In this document: in pieces, positions 26,238 through 33,905 of the stretch
Layout of the letters: each line of letters opens with the position of its first letter
How positions within the stretch are numbered: the first letter of the stretch is position 1
NCBI RefSeq assembly: GCF_002284565.1
Contig: NZ_NPKI01000017.1
Coordinates: forward strand, 1 to 64,000
Length of the DNA stretch: 64,000 bases
Direction of reading: 5' to 3'
From: Mesorhizobium mediterraneum
GTDB lineage: Bacteria; Pseudomonadota; Alphaproteobacteria; Rhizobiales; Rhizobiaceae
Notes under the pieces: generated by a model
What the model was told of the DNA's origin: nothing
What the model saw: only the letters and a program-made list of their open reading frames with translations
Database searches by the model: none
Translations under genes and position numbers: made by a program

Positions 26238-26339
26238 GCGACCCATTTTGTGCCCAAGCGCTGCTGACGAGTACGACAGCAGTACAACTTCGAGGAGGTG
26301 ACGCCCCTTAAGTTGCTGAATAGACGTTGCTTTTCGCGA
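26238..26339 (+). repeat. Imperfect direct repeat, copy 2
   Basis: This is the partner of 22683-22777 in the same orientation, with the shared blocks GACGAGTAC, AGTACAACTT and CGTTGCTTTTCGCGA. No gene follows it in the plus direction, unlike copy 1. Confidence 0.55.
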
Positions 26340-26427
26340 TGTCCGTCCAATCCATCATCGGCGCAATAGCCAGTCTATGTGCTTGATACGTCATCGTTTT
26401 TGTTTAACTTTAAATCGTTAGCTTGTG

Positions 26428-26580
26428 TCAAGTACACACGAGCGTGCGCCACGATACTGCGCTTTTCGCCAAACCTTCGGTGAACTCATCAAGCTCCATA
26501 TCGATGACATGTGCGAGGTTGGCAAGGCCTGCCAGACCCGCGCGCCGCGTTGCGATCAACTGTCCGTCGGCGACAGGTGA
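26428..26580 (-). other. Possible gene remnant
   Basis: A minus-strand frame ending at 26428 reads GLAGLANLAHVIDMELDEF and a short tail, with protein-like composition but no start codon. It lies beyond the end of soxA. Family unknown; may be the end of a lost gene. Confidence 0.2.
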
Positions 26581-26601
26581 AGAGCGGCCCGCAGGCCGGC
26601 A

Positions 26602-27381
26602 TCACGGCCGGACCGCCGGCGTCTCGACCCGCAAGCCACGGGCCCGCTCCATCAGATGGAGCTCAAGGTCAACGAGTTCCGGTGCGCCAAAGGCGAAGGG
26701 CTCCGCCCTGACCCCGATCATGCAGTTGCGCAGGCGCCGCTGCAGCGAACCGACCGTCTGCCACTCCAGCCGGTAGAGCGGATAGCCGGTCGGATGCGCC
26801 TGCGGCATGACACTGCCGCCGAGCCGTTTGCCCCAATTGTCGTCGTGGCAGGAGGCGCAGGAAAGATCGAGCTGGCCGATACGGCTCTGGAACAGACGCC
26901 GACCGTTGTCGCGAAACGGCGCCAGCCGGGCGTCGATCGCCGGTGTGATTGGCATGCCGCGCGACTGATGCGTCACATAGGCCGTCAGGGCGAGCAACGC
27001 GTCAGATTCCGGCGTCAGCGGCTCGGCCTGCTGCCGCTCCCCGCGGCAGGAATTGATGCGCCCGGCAAGGTCGATCGGCCGTCCCGTCGCCTCGTCAAAG
27101 GCCGGGTAGCGCGTGGCAACGCCGCGCATAGTCTGACTGGCATCGCCATGGCAGCCGGCGCAGGCGACATCCGCCCTACCCTCCGACTGCTGCCAGAGCT
27201 GCTCGCCCTGCAGCACCCACAGCATACCGGGGTTGCTCATGTCGTCGGCTTGCAGCGCCTGCGTCTCCGGCGTCATGAAGTCGAAGCCGGAGCGCTTTGC
27301 GCTGCCTTCGATGCCGGCAGCGATAGCCATGCTGCAGACGACCGCCGCGATGATCCCCACCAGGCCCCAGAGGGCACGCAT
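26602..27381 (-). CDS. soxA: SoxA-like dihaem cytochrome c
   Basis: The 259-residue exported protein has a signal peptide (about 1-22) and two haem sites, CAGCH at 74-78 and CASCH at 175-179. Cys220 in RRLRNCMIG corresponds to the active-site cysteine ligand of SoxA. In the Sox system SoxXA joins the sulfur substrate to the SoxY carrier arm and passes electrons to cytochrome c. The start ATG overlaps the soxZ stop (TGATG). It is the last gene of an eight-gene operon. As the carrier arm is atypical, the substrate may not be thiosulfate. Confidence 0.85.
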   Translation of the reverse strand: MRALWGLVGIIAAVVCSMAIAAGIEGSAKRSGFDFMTPETQALQADDMSNPGMLWVLQGEQLWQQSEGRADVACAGCHGDASQTMRGVATRYPAFDEATGRPIDLAGRINSCRGERQQAEPLTPESDALLALTAYVTHQSRGMPITPAIDARLAPFRDNGRRLFQSRIGQLDLSCASCHDDNWGKRLGGSVMPQAHPTGYPLYRLEWQTVGSLQRRLRNCMIGVRAEPFAFGAPELVDLELHLMERARGLRVETPAVRP

Positions 27382-27701
27382 CAGCCCACCGTGATTTCGG
27401 CCGATGCCGTTTGAGTCTTTCCGGCATCGTCCGTCCAGGTGAAGTCGATCGTGCCGCTCGTCGTGGCGACGAGCGTGAAGGCGATGAACGGATTGGCCGA
27501 TACCGCTGGAAAGAGATCGGCCGAAAACACCTCCTCGCCGTTGTAGGTACAGGCAAAACGGCGGATGATGTCGCGTGGGATGTTGATGCCGTTTGGGCCG
27601 ACACGGTAGCCGGTCTCCATCGGATGCGCGATCATCGCTCGGATCTCGACGACCTCGCCCTGCCTGGCCGCTTTCGGCACGTTGACGAGTGCGCGCGCCA
27701 T
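27381..27701 (-). CDS. soxZ: SoxZ-like carrier subunit
   Basis: The 106-residue beta-sandwich protein has the SoxZ layout: VNVPKAARQGEVVEIRAMIAHPMETGYR, then PRDIIRRFACTYNGEEVFSADLFPAVSANPF and FTWTDDAG. It has no signal peptide and probably travels to the periplasm bound to Tat-exported SoxY. Start and stop overlap the neighbouring genes by one base each (TAATG, TGATG). It forms the carrier complex with the preceding SoxY-like protein. Confidence 0.85.
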   Translation of the reverse strand: MARALVNVPKAARQGEVVEIRAMIAHPMETGYRVGPNGINIPRDIIRRFACTYNGEEVFSADLFPAVSANPFIAFTLVATTSGTIDFTWTDDAGKTQTASAEITVG

Positions 27702-28186
27702 TATGAGAGATCCTCGATACAAGCGGCCAGCGTGACGATCGCGCTTGCACGGCTTGACCAGAAGCTGCCGTCGCTCATCTCAGCGACCGCGACCACCACC
27801 TGGGAGGTCGCGAGCCGGATCCTCGTCGAGACGGTGGCGCGGCCCGAGCGCGGCCCGAGACGGAAAACCGCGACATTCGCCTCCGGGTTCTTCTCGTTGA
27901 AGACCGCGATGCGCCGGACATGATCGTCCGCGGTCATCGGGCTCTCGGCGGCGACCGTGATCCCGACCGCATTGCCGTTTTCGACCAAAGGCGGCAGGTC
28001 GAGCCGGACGCGGCCGTCGAGAACGTCGGCTCCCCCGGTGAAGGTACGGATCGCTTCATCGAGGCTCGGACGGGCAACGGCCCAGCGCGGCAGGCTGATC
28101 ACCAGAAGGCCGGTCATGCCGGCCCGAAGAAACTGCCGCCGTCCGACCAAGCCGTGAACTCGAAGCGGGTCTTCGCGCATAATCAC
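27701..28186 (-). CDS. SoxY-related carrier protein with AACIE arm
   Basis: The 161-residue protein has a twin-arginine signal (VGRRQFLRAGMTG) and a SoxY-like body (VLDGRVRLDLPPLVENGNAV, TADDHVRRIAVFNEKNPEANV, ATSQVVVAVAEMSDGSFW). Its C-terminus is VTLAACIEDLS, not the VTIGGCGG-type swinging arm of true SoxY, so the single cysteine is kept but the flanking glycines are lost. I recall a curated SoxY-paralogue family named for an AACIE arm, which this would fit. It overlaps soxX (ATGA) and soxZ. It probably carries a different sulfur intermediate from true SoxY. Confidence 0.85.
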   Translation of the reverse strand: MIMREDPLRVHGLVGRRQFLRAGMTGLLVISLPRWAVARPSLDEAIRTFTGGADVLDGRVRLDLPPLVENGNAVGITVAAESPMTADDHVRRIAVFNEKNPEANVAVFRLGPRSGRATVSTRIRLATSQVVVAVAEMSDGSFWSSRASAIVTLAACIEDLS

Positions 28187-28635
28187 CCCTTCAGCGTCGT
28201 GAGATAGGCGACGATATCCTCGATGTCGGCGCCGGTCAGGATCGGCTTGCTGCGCCAGGCGGTGGCGACGCGCCGGCCTTCCTCTTCCGCGATCCGGTAG
28301 TAGGAAGGCATGATCGTATTCGGCACGAGCCGTTTCATGTCGACCACGCGCAGCCGGATCTGGCCTTCCAAAAGCCTTGCCCCGACGCCGGTCAGGTCGG
28401 GCGCCAGCGTGCCGTGCAGATGCGCATCGGGGAACGGCCCGCTGTGGCAGAGCGTGCAGAGGCTGCGCTGCCGGTCCGAGATCAGCGCGGCGCCGCGCGC
28501 CGGATCACCCTTGCCGCCGACCAGAGGCTCCATGATCGCATCGCCGGTCACGACGTAAGATCCCGCCTCCTCGCAGGCACCAGACGAGGCCGCAAGCAGC
28601 AATCCCGCAACAGCGAGGCAAGCCGTCCTCATCAT
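28183..28635 (-). CDS. soxX: SoxX-like monohaem cytochrome c
   Basis: The 150-residue exported cytochrome has a signal peptide (about 1-20), one haem site CTLCH at 60-64, and the SoxX-specific PNTIMPSYYRI segment carrying the axial methionine. It pairs with the SoxA-like protein encoded at the operon end. Its ATG overlaps the flavoprotein stop by four bases. The split order X-Y-Z-A matches classical sox operons, but soxB does not follow. Confidence 0.85.
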   Translation of the reverse strand: MMRTACLAVAGLLLAASSGACEEAGSYVVTGDAIMEPLVGGKGDPARGAALISDRQRSLCTLCHSGPFPDAHLHGTLAPDLTGVGARLLEGQIRLRVVDMKRLVPNTIMPSYYRIAEEEGRRVATAWRSKPILTGADIEDIVAYLTTLKG

Positions 28636-29894
28636 CCGAACACCTCGCTGGTGATCGTCCGGAACCAGTCCTCCGCATAGGCCGCTTCCAGTTCGCGGAC
28701 AGAGGACGGCGCTTCAAGCGGGCTGGTGCCGCCCGCACCCTCCACCTCGGCAAGCAGGCCGTCGCGCGGCTGGTAGACGCCTGCGATCGAAATGCCGTAG
28801 CCGGGCGCGATCAGGCTGTAGCAGGTGTTGATGAGCTTCGGCTGCGCCGGCTGCCGCTCCCTGACCAGCGCGGCGACCGCCGCAGCGCAGGCTTTTGCCT
28901 GGGCGTTGGCGCTGAAGGCGGATTTCGGCATCGCCCCACCGATCGCCGCGTCACCGACGACGTGGATCGCCGGCTGCAGGCGGGACTCGAAGGTGACCGG
29001 GTCGATCGGACACCAGCCCGTCTGATCCGCGACGCCGGCCGACTGCGCGATCCTGCCCGCCCGCTGCGGCGGGATCACGTTGGCGATATCGGCCTTGTGG
29101 CTGCCGAACTCGGTCACCAGCGTCCTTGTCGCCGGGTCGACTTCCGTCACCCTGCCGCCCGAGGACAGCGGCACCCATTCAATCAGGCCGGGATAGAGCT
29201 CTCGCCAGGCGGCTTCGAACAGCCGCTGCTTCGAAAAGGCGTCCTTGGCGTCGAGGATGATCAGCTTCGAGCGTGGCTTGCTGGTCTTGAGGTAATGCGC
29301 GATCAGGCTTGCTCGCTCGTAGGGACCGGGCGGGCAGCGGAACGGATTGGCTGGCGCGGAGAGAATGACCACCCCACCGTCCGGCATCGCCGCGAGCTGG
29401 TCGCGCAGCAGCAACGTCTGCGGCCCCGCCTTCCAGGCATGCGGCATGATCTCCGCCGCCGCCTCGTCGTAGCCCGGCAACGCGTCGAAGCGCAGGTCTA
29501 CGCCGGGCGCCAGCACCAGCCTGACGTAGCCGATGTCAGTTCCGTCATCCAGCCGAACGCGCCGGCGCTCGGCATCGACGGCGACAGCGCGCTTGCGGAT
29601 GAACCCGATGTCGCCGAACCGGTCATAGCCGAAGGTCTGCGCATCGATACCGCGCAGCCCTGCAAGCACGGCATTGCTGAACGGGCAGGCCAGATAGGCT
29701 GTCTCCGGCTCGATCAGCGTCACGGCAAGGTCGCGATCCAGCTGCTTCAGTGCGCGGGCGCAGCTTGCCCCGGCAAAGCCGCCGCCGACCACGACCACGC
29801 TGGGCTGCGCCTGTGCGCGTACCTGCGGCGCGGCAAGGACGGCCGCGGCGACGCTGGCCGCCGCGCCGCCGATCAAGGCCCTACGGCTGGGCAT
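28632..29894 (-). CDS. Flavocytochrome-c sulfide-dehydrogenase-type flavoprotein (FccB/SoxF-like)
   Basis: The 420-residue flavoprotein has an N-terminal export signal with paired arginines (PSRRALIGGAAASVAAAV) and a FAD fold (VVVVGGGFAGASCARAL). The two cysteines in NPFRCPPGPYERA and NTCYSLIAPGYG correspond to the redox-active disulfide of FccB. A C-terminal FCSD-type domain is present. Known relatives oxidise sulfide to sulfur and pass electrons to a cytochrome subunit. It overlaps the preceding cytochrome gene by 14 bases, which fits a FccAB-like pair. Confidence 0.85.
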   Translation of the reverse strand: MPSRRALIGGAAASVAAAVLAAPQVRAQAQPSVVVVGGGFAGASCARALKQLDRDLAVTLIEPETAYLACPFSNAVLAGLRGIDAQTFGYDRFGDIGFIRKRAVAVDAERRRVRLDDGTDIGYVRLVLAPGVDLRFDALPGYDEAAAEIMPHAWKAGPQTLLLRDQLAAMPDGGVVILSAPANPFRCPPGPYERASLIAHYLKTSKPRSKLIILDAKDAFSKQRLFEAAWRELYPGLIEWVPLSSGGRVTEVDPATRTLVTEFGSHKADIANVIPPQRAGRIAQSAGVADQTGWCPIDPVTFESRLQPAIHVVGDAAIGGAMPKSAFSANAQAKACAAAVAALVRERQPAQPKLINTCYSLIAPGYGISIAGVYQPRDGLLAEVEGAGGTSPLEAPSSVRELEAAYAEDWFRTITSEVFG

Positions 29895-30222
29895 GGCGTG
29901 CCGCCTCCGGTTTGGCGAGCCATTCGGCGATGGCACGCGTCTCTTCCTCGGTATATCCCCTGGCGATGCGGTCCATGACCGTCGCCTCGCGCTCGCCAGA
30001 ACGGAAGGCTTGCATCTGGGCGACGATGTCGTCGGCCGCGTGGCCGTCGAGCGACGGGATGGCTGAGCCAAGCGCCGCCGGCCCGTGACAGCCGGTGCAC
30101 GCCGCCGCACCAGGCGCTGCGCCGGCCCATGTCGGCGCGCTGGCCGCGAGCGCCGCAACCAGGACGGGCGCGAACGATCGTCCGCGCCTGTTTTTTGGGC
30201 GCATCATGTCATGCGAGGTCAT
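29881..30222 (-). CDS. Class I c-type cytochrome (FccA/SoxE-like)
   Basis: The 113-residue product has a basic, hydrophobic signal region, one haem site CTGCH (about 42-46) and ATVMDRIARGYTEEE, with the likely axial methionine. It is the natural electron acceptor of the flavoprotein downstream and perhaps also of the molybdenum hydroxylase upstream. The gene overlaps the molybdoprotein stop by 14 bases; alternative ATGs at 30207 and 30204 also lack ribosome-binding sites. Confidence 0.8.
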   Translation of the reverse strand: MTSHDMMRPKNRRGRSFAPVLVAALAASAPTWAGAAPGAAACTGCHGPAALGSAIPSLDGHAADDIVAQMQAFRSGEREATVMDRIARGYTEEETRAIAEWLAKPEAARHAQP

Positions 30223-32383
30223 GGTTTTTCAGCGGCAGCGTGCGGATGCGCTTTCCGGTGGCGGCGAAGATCGCATTGAGGACGGCCGGCGCGGCGACCG
30301 CGATGGTCGGTTCGCCAACGCCGCCCCAGAAGCCGCCTGACGGCAGGATGATCGTCTCCACATCAGGCATTTCAGCCATGCGCATGACCTCGTAACTGTC
30401 GAAGTTCTCCTGTTCCATGCGGCCGCCATTGACGGTGCACTCGCCGTAGATGCAGGCGGAAAGCCCATAGACGAACGAGCCCTCGACCTGCCGCTCCACT
30501 TGTGCGGGGTTGACGACATGACCCGGATCGGTGGCCGCCACGATGCGATGGATCCTGAGCTGCCCATCGGTGACCGAAACCTCCGCTGCCGCCGCCACAT
30601 AACTGCCGAAGCCCATGATCTGCGCCAGGCCGCGGTGAACGCCGGCCGCGGGCGGGGTGTCCCACCCGATCCGTTCGGCAACCGCCTCCAGCACGGCGAG
30701 GTGCTTCGGATGCTTGGCCATCAGCTTGCGGCGGAAGGCGAGCGGGTCGACGCCGGCCGCATGGGCGAGTTCGTCCATGAAACACTCGACGTAGAGCGCA
30801 TTCTGGTTGAGGTTCACGCCACGCCAGAAGCCCGGCGGGATCGGCGGGTTGCGCATGGCATGGTCGATCCGCAGATTGTCCACCGTGTAGCCCAGTGTGC
30901 CTTCCGTGCCACTGAGGACGAGGCCCTGGAAGACGACCGGGTCCATGCCGTTCTGCATGCCTTCCGGCCGCACCGCCGCAAGGATCGACTGGCCGGATAT
31001 ACGCATGTGCAGAGCGGTCAGGTTGCCGTCCGCGTCGAGCGCGCCCGTCAGTCGGCACCGCGTCGTCGGATGATAGGCGCCGTGCAGCATGTCCTCTTCA
31101 CGCGACCAGATGAGCTTTACGGGTGCTCCCGGCACCTGTTTGGCAATGCTGACCGCTTGACGCACATAGTCCTGGAAGTTGCCGCGCCGGCCGAAGCCGC
31201 CGCCGAGATGGATCTTGTGCACCTCGCATTGCTGCACCGGCAGACCGGCGGCCTCGGCCGCTGCGGCAAGGCTCGCCTCGCCATTCTGGGTCGGCACCCA
31301 AACCTCGCAGCGCTCCGGCGTGTAGAGCGCCGTCGCGTTCATCGGCTCCATGGTTGCGTGGTTCTGATAGGGGTAGGCATAAGTCGCCGTGACCGTTCGG
31401 CCGCCAGCGGACAGGGCGGCTCCAGCGTCACCTTGCTCGGCGCCAATGAAGGCGTCATTTGCGCCGAGGCCTTCTTCGAGCATCGCCGCGATCGAGGCGC
31501 TGGTGACCTGCCGGTTGGGACCTTCGTCCCAGACGACCGGCAAGGCATCGAGAGCGGTCTTCGCCCGCCACCACGTGTCGGCGACAACCGCAACGGCGGT
31601 CTCGTCGACCTGAACGACGGTGCGCACCCCGGGCATTTCAGCCACCACCGCCGCGTCGAAGCTCTCCACCTTGCCGCCGAAATACGGGCAGGCCCGGATT
31701 GCCGCGTTGAGCATGTTCGGCAGCTTGAGGTCAATGCCGTAGACCTGGCTGCCGTTGAGCTTATCGGCCGTATCAAGCCGCGGCAGCGGCTTGCCGGCTA
31801 TGGTCCAATCCTTCGGGTCCTTCAGCGTGACATTGGCGGGCGGCGTCATCCGCGCAGCGGCGGCGGCCAACTGTCCATAAAAGGTGGCGCGATCCGATGC
31901 CGCATGCGTGACCATGCCCATCCTTGCGGTACATTCGCTGGCCGGCACGCCCCATTCGGCGGCCGCAGCGGCAATCAGCATCTCACGCGCAATGGCGCCA
32001 CCAATACGCACATATTCGTGCGATTCGCGGATGCCGCGGCTGCCGCCAGTCGAGAAATTGCCCCATACGCGGTCGCGCGCTAGGTTTTGGGCCGGCGACG
32101 GATATTCGGTCGTGACCTTCGACCAGTCGCAATTCAGCTCCTCGGCGACGAGTTGCGCCAGGCCTGTCAGCGTCCCCTGCCCCATCTCAGAGCGGGCGAT
32201 GCGGATGACCACCGTGTCGTCGGGCCTGATCACCACCCAGGCATTGATCTCCGGCGCGGTCTCGGCGCCCTCGGCAAGTGCGGGCTTGATGAACGGCACG
32301 TTGAACCCGAGGGACATGCCGCCGGCCGTGGAGGCCACGCCGATGATGAAGCTGCGGCGGGAGATGGAAATTATGGCGTTCAT
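30209..32383 (-). CDS. Molybdopterin-binding subunit of an Ior-type molybdenum hydroxylase
   Basis: The 724-residue protein belongs to the xanthine-oxidase family, isoquinoline-1-oxidoreductase beta type. A twin-arginine signal (ISRRSFIIG) directs it to the periplasm. Cofactor-binding motifs are QNHATMEPMNATA and GGGFGRRG, and the catalytic glutamate lies in GGVGEPTIA near the C-terminus. There is no FAD subunit gene, which fits the Ior type that gives electrons to cytochrome c. GAGGAG precedes the ATG at 32383. Substrate unknown; its place at the head of a Sox-like operon suggests an organosulfur or aldehyde compound. Confidence 0.85.
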   Translation of the reverse strand: MNAIISISRRSFIIGVASTAGGMSLGFNVPFIKPALAEGAETAPEINAWVVIRPDDTVVIRIARSEMGQGTLTGLAQLVAEELNCDWSKVTTEYPSPAQNLARDRVWGNFSTGGSRGIRESHEYVRIGGAIAREMLIAAAAAEWGVPASECTARMGMVTHAASDRATFYGQLAAAAARMTPPANVTLKDPKDWTIAGKPLPRLDTADKLNGSQVYGIDLKLPNMLNAAIRACPYFGGKVESFDAAVVAEMPGVRTVVQVDETAVAVVADTWWRAKTALDALPVVWDEGPNRQVTSASIAAMLEEGLGANDAFIGAEQGDAGAALSAGGRTVTATYAYPYQNHATMEPMNATALYTPERCEVWVPTQNGEASLAAAAEAAGLPVQQCEVHKIHLGGGFGRRGNFQDYVRQAVSIAKQVPGAPVKLIWSREEDMLHGAYHPTTRCRLTGALDADGNLTALHMRISGQSILAAVRPEGMQNGMDPVVFQGLVLSGTEGTLGYTVDNLRIDHAMRNPPIPPGFWRGVNLNQNALYVECFMDELAHAAGVDPLAFRRKLMAKHPKHLAVLEAVAERIGWDTPPAAGVHRGLAQIMGFGSYVAAAAEVSVTDGQLRIHRIVAATDPGHVVNPAQVERQVEGSFVYGLSACIYGECTVNGGRMEQENFDSYEVMRMAEMPDVETIILPSGGFWGGVGEPTIAVAAPAVLNAIFAATGKRIRTLPLKNHDLA

Positions 32384-32394
32384 GACTGTTCTCC

Positions 32395-32865
32395 TCAACC
32401 GCGTTGCGTGGCTTCGCCGCCATTGGCGGCCAGCTTGATCGCGGCGCGGACCCGGTTGTAGGTGCCGCAGCGGCAGATATTGGTGATCTCGGCGTTGATG
32501 TCTTCGTCCGTGGGGTTCGGGTTCTGCATGAGCAGACCCGCCACAGCCATGATCATGCCGGCCTGGCAGTAGCCGCATTGCGGTACGTCGAGCGCCAGCC
32601 ACGCCTGCTGGACCGGATGCGAACTATCCGGCGAAAGCCCCTCGATGGTGGTGATTTGCTGGTCCGGCTCGACCGCGCTCACCGGAAGCACGCACGAGCG
32701 CGTGGCGGCGCCGTCTATATGGACGGTGCAGGCGCCGCAAGCGGCAACCCCGCAACCGTACTTCGTTCCGGTAAGCCCGATCTGCTCGCGGATCACCCAT
32801 AGCAGCGGCGTGTCCGGATCGACCTCGATGTCACGTGGCGTGCCGTTGACGATCAATCTGGCCAT
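32395..32865 (-). CDS. 2Fe-2S subunit of the Ior-type molybdenum hydroxylase
   Basis: The 156-residue protein has the two iron-sulfur sites of this family: the plant-type cluster [11 protein letters not shown] with a later Cys (TRSC), and the second cluster CGYCQAGM plus CRCGTY. It has no signal and probably leaves the cell attached to the Tat-exported large subunit. AAAGGA precedes the ATG. It is the first gene of the leftward operon, 11 bases before the large subunit, and shares a 320-base divergent region with the response regulator. Confidence 0.9.
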   Translation of the reverse strand: MARLIVNGTPRDIEVDPDTPLLWVIREQIGLTGTKYGCGVAACGACTVHIDGAATRSCVLPVSAVEPDQQITTIEGLSPDSSHPVQQAWLALDVPQCGYCQAGMIMAVAGLLMQNPNPTDEDINAEITNICRCGTYNRVRAAIKLAANGGEATQRG

Positions 32866-33046
32866 TGTGCAATCCTTTCGATCAAAGGCTGGCGAGGACC
32901 GCCGTCCGGATGCCGCGCGGCATGGCCTGGCGGCAGAGACCGGAAGTCCCGGCTAGCGACGAGGCCAAATTAGCCAGGACCTGTCGCAGAACCTTGTCCC
33001 GTTGACCGGCAGTTCATCGCAAGCTGTCGCAGGCGAAGCGTTCTGA

Positions 33047-33064
33047 TACACTTCGTTACACTTC
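33047..33064. promoter_or_regulatory. Predicted OmpR-type response-regulator site
   Basis: TACACTTC occurs twice, at 33047-33054 and 33057-33064, ten bases start to start. Tandem direct repeats at one helix turn are the usual target of OmpR-family regulators. The site lies in the divergent region between the operon head and the response-regulator gene. Confidence 0.5.
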
Positions 33065-33185
33065 TCACGGTTTGTTGATGTCGTGCGAGATTGCCGCCAT
33101 GGTGCGGAAGGTGATCATCCGTGTAGACGCAAACTAGATATCGTCGATACTGGCCGACTATTTAGCGGCGGCTTTGGAGCATTGC

Positions 33186-33905
33186 ATGGAAGTGGCGCAG
33201 CACATCGCGGTCGTCGACGACCACAGGGACATCCGCGACCTCGTCGGGAAATACCTCACCCAGCAGGGTTATCGCGTCAGTGTCGCCGACAGCACGGCCG
33301 CGCTCAAACGGCTGCTCGACCGCAGCTTGCCCGATCTCATCGTCCTCGACGTCATGATGCCTGGCGAGGACGGCATTGCCGCCTGCCGGCACGTGCGCGG
33401 GACGGTCGACGTTCCGATCATCTTCCTCACCGCCATGGCCGAGGAGATCGATCGGATCGTGGGCCTCGAGATCGGGGCCGACGACTACCTGACCAAGCCG
33501 TTCAATCCGCGGGAACTGCTGGCGCGGATCAAGGCCGTGCTCAGGCGCGTCCACAGCCTGCCGCCGCAGCGCGGCCGTCTCAAGTCGAATGCCCTTCGGT
33601 TCGACCGTTGGACGCTGAATGTCGGCCGCCGCGAGCTGGTCGGGCTCGACGGCGTGGCGGTCGCGCTCAGCACGGCTGAATTCCGCCTTCTCACCGCCTT
33701 CATCGAGCATGTCGGGATCGTGCTCAGCCGGGATCAGCTGCTCGACCTCACGGTCGGGCGCACCGCCGACGGTTTCGATCGGGCCGTCGACAACCAGGTG
33801 AGCCGGCTGCGCAAGAAGATCGAGGCGGATCCGAAGAGTCCGATGCTGATCAAGACGCACTGGGGCGGCGGCTACTGCTTCACCGCCGAGGTGGCCCAGG
33901 CATGA
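33186..33905 (+). CDS. OmpR family response regulator
   Basis: The 239-residue regulator has a receiver domain with acidic pair DD near 11, phospho-acceptor Asp55 (LIVLDVMMP) and the conserved Lys in YLTKPF. A winged-helix output domain follows, with the LSTAEFRLL, DNQVSRLRKKI and TKHWGGGY-like features. GGAG stands 8 bases before the ATG at 33186, so the TTG at 33174 is not used. It overlaps the kinase by four bases. Divergence from the Ior/Sox-like operon makes that operon its likely target. Confidence 0.85.
   Translation: MEVAQHIAVVDDHRDIRDLVGKYLTQQGYRVSVADSTAALKRLLDRSLPDLIVLDVMMPGEDGIAACRHVRGTVDVPIIFLTAMAEEIDRIVGLEIGADDYLTKPFNPRELLARIKAVLRRVHSLPPQRGRLKSNALRFDRWTLNVGRRELVGLDGVAVALSTAEFRLLTAFIEHVGIVLSRDQLLDLTVGRTADGFDRAVDNQVSRLRKKIEADPKSPMLIKTHWGGGYCFTAEVAQA

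Larger units (their letters stand above)
25864..26601. other. Gene-poor region with inverted and direct repeats
   Basis: The 738 bases hold a long-range inverted repeat (25964-26028), repeat copy 2 (26238-26339), an AT-rich stretch (26390-26430) and a possible minus-strand gene remnant (26428-26580). No intact gene is recognised. Confidence 0.5.

Noticed and set aside
22683..26339. The repeat-flanked block as an integrated element with att sites
   Set aside because: There is no integrase, transposase or tRNA gene, and the repeats are too diverged for recent site-specific integration.
27701..27740. Frameshift in soxY as a reason for the missing GGCGG
   Set aside because: The overlap with soxZ (TAATG) and the AACIE ending are coherent in frame, so a true paralogue is more likely.
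30500..32083. A 527-codon plus-strand frame inside the molybdoprotein gene
   Set aside because: It is exactly antisense to a well-conserved gene, is rich in Arg and His, and has no ribosome-binding site or family.
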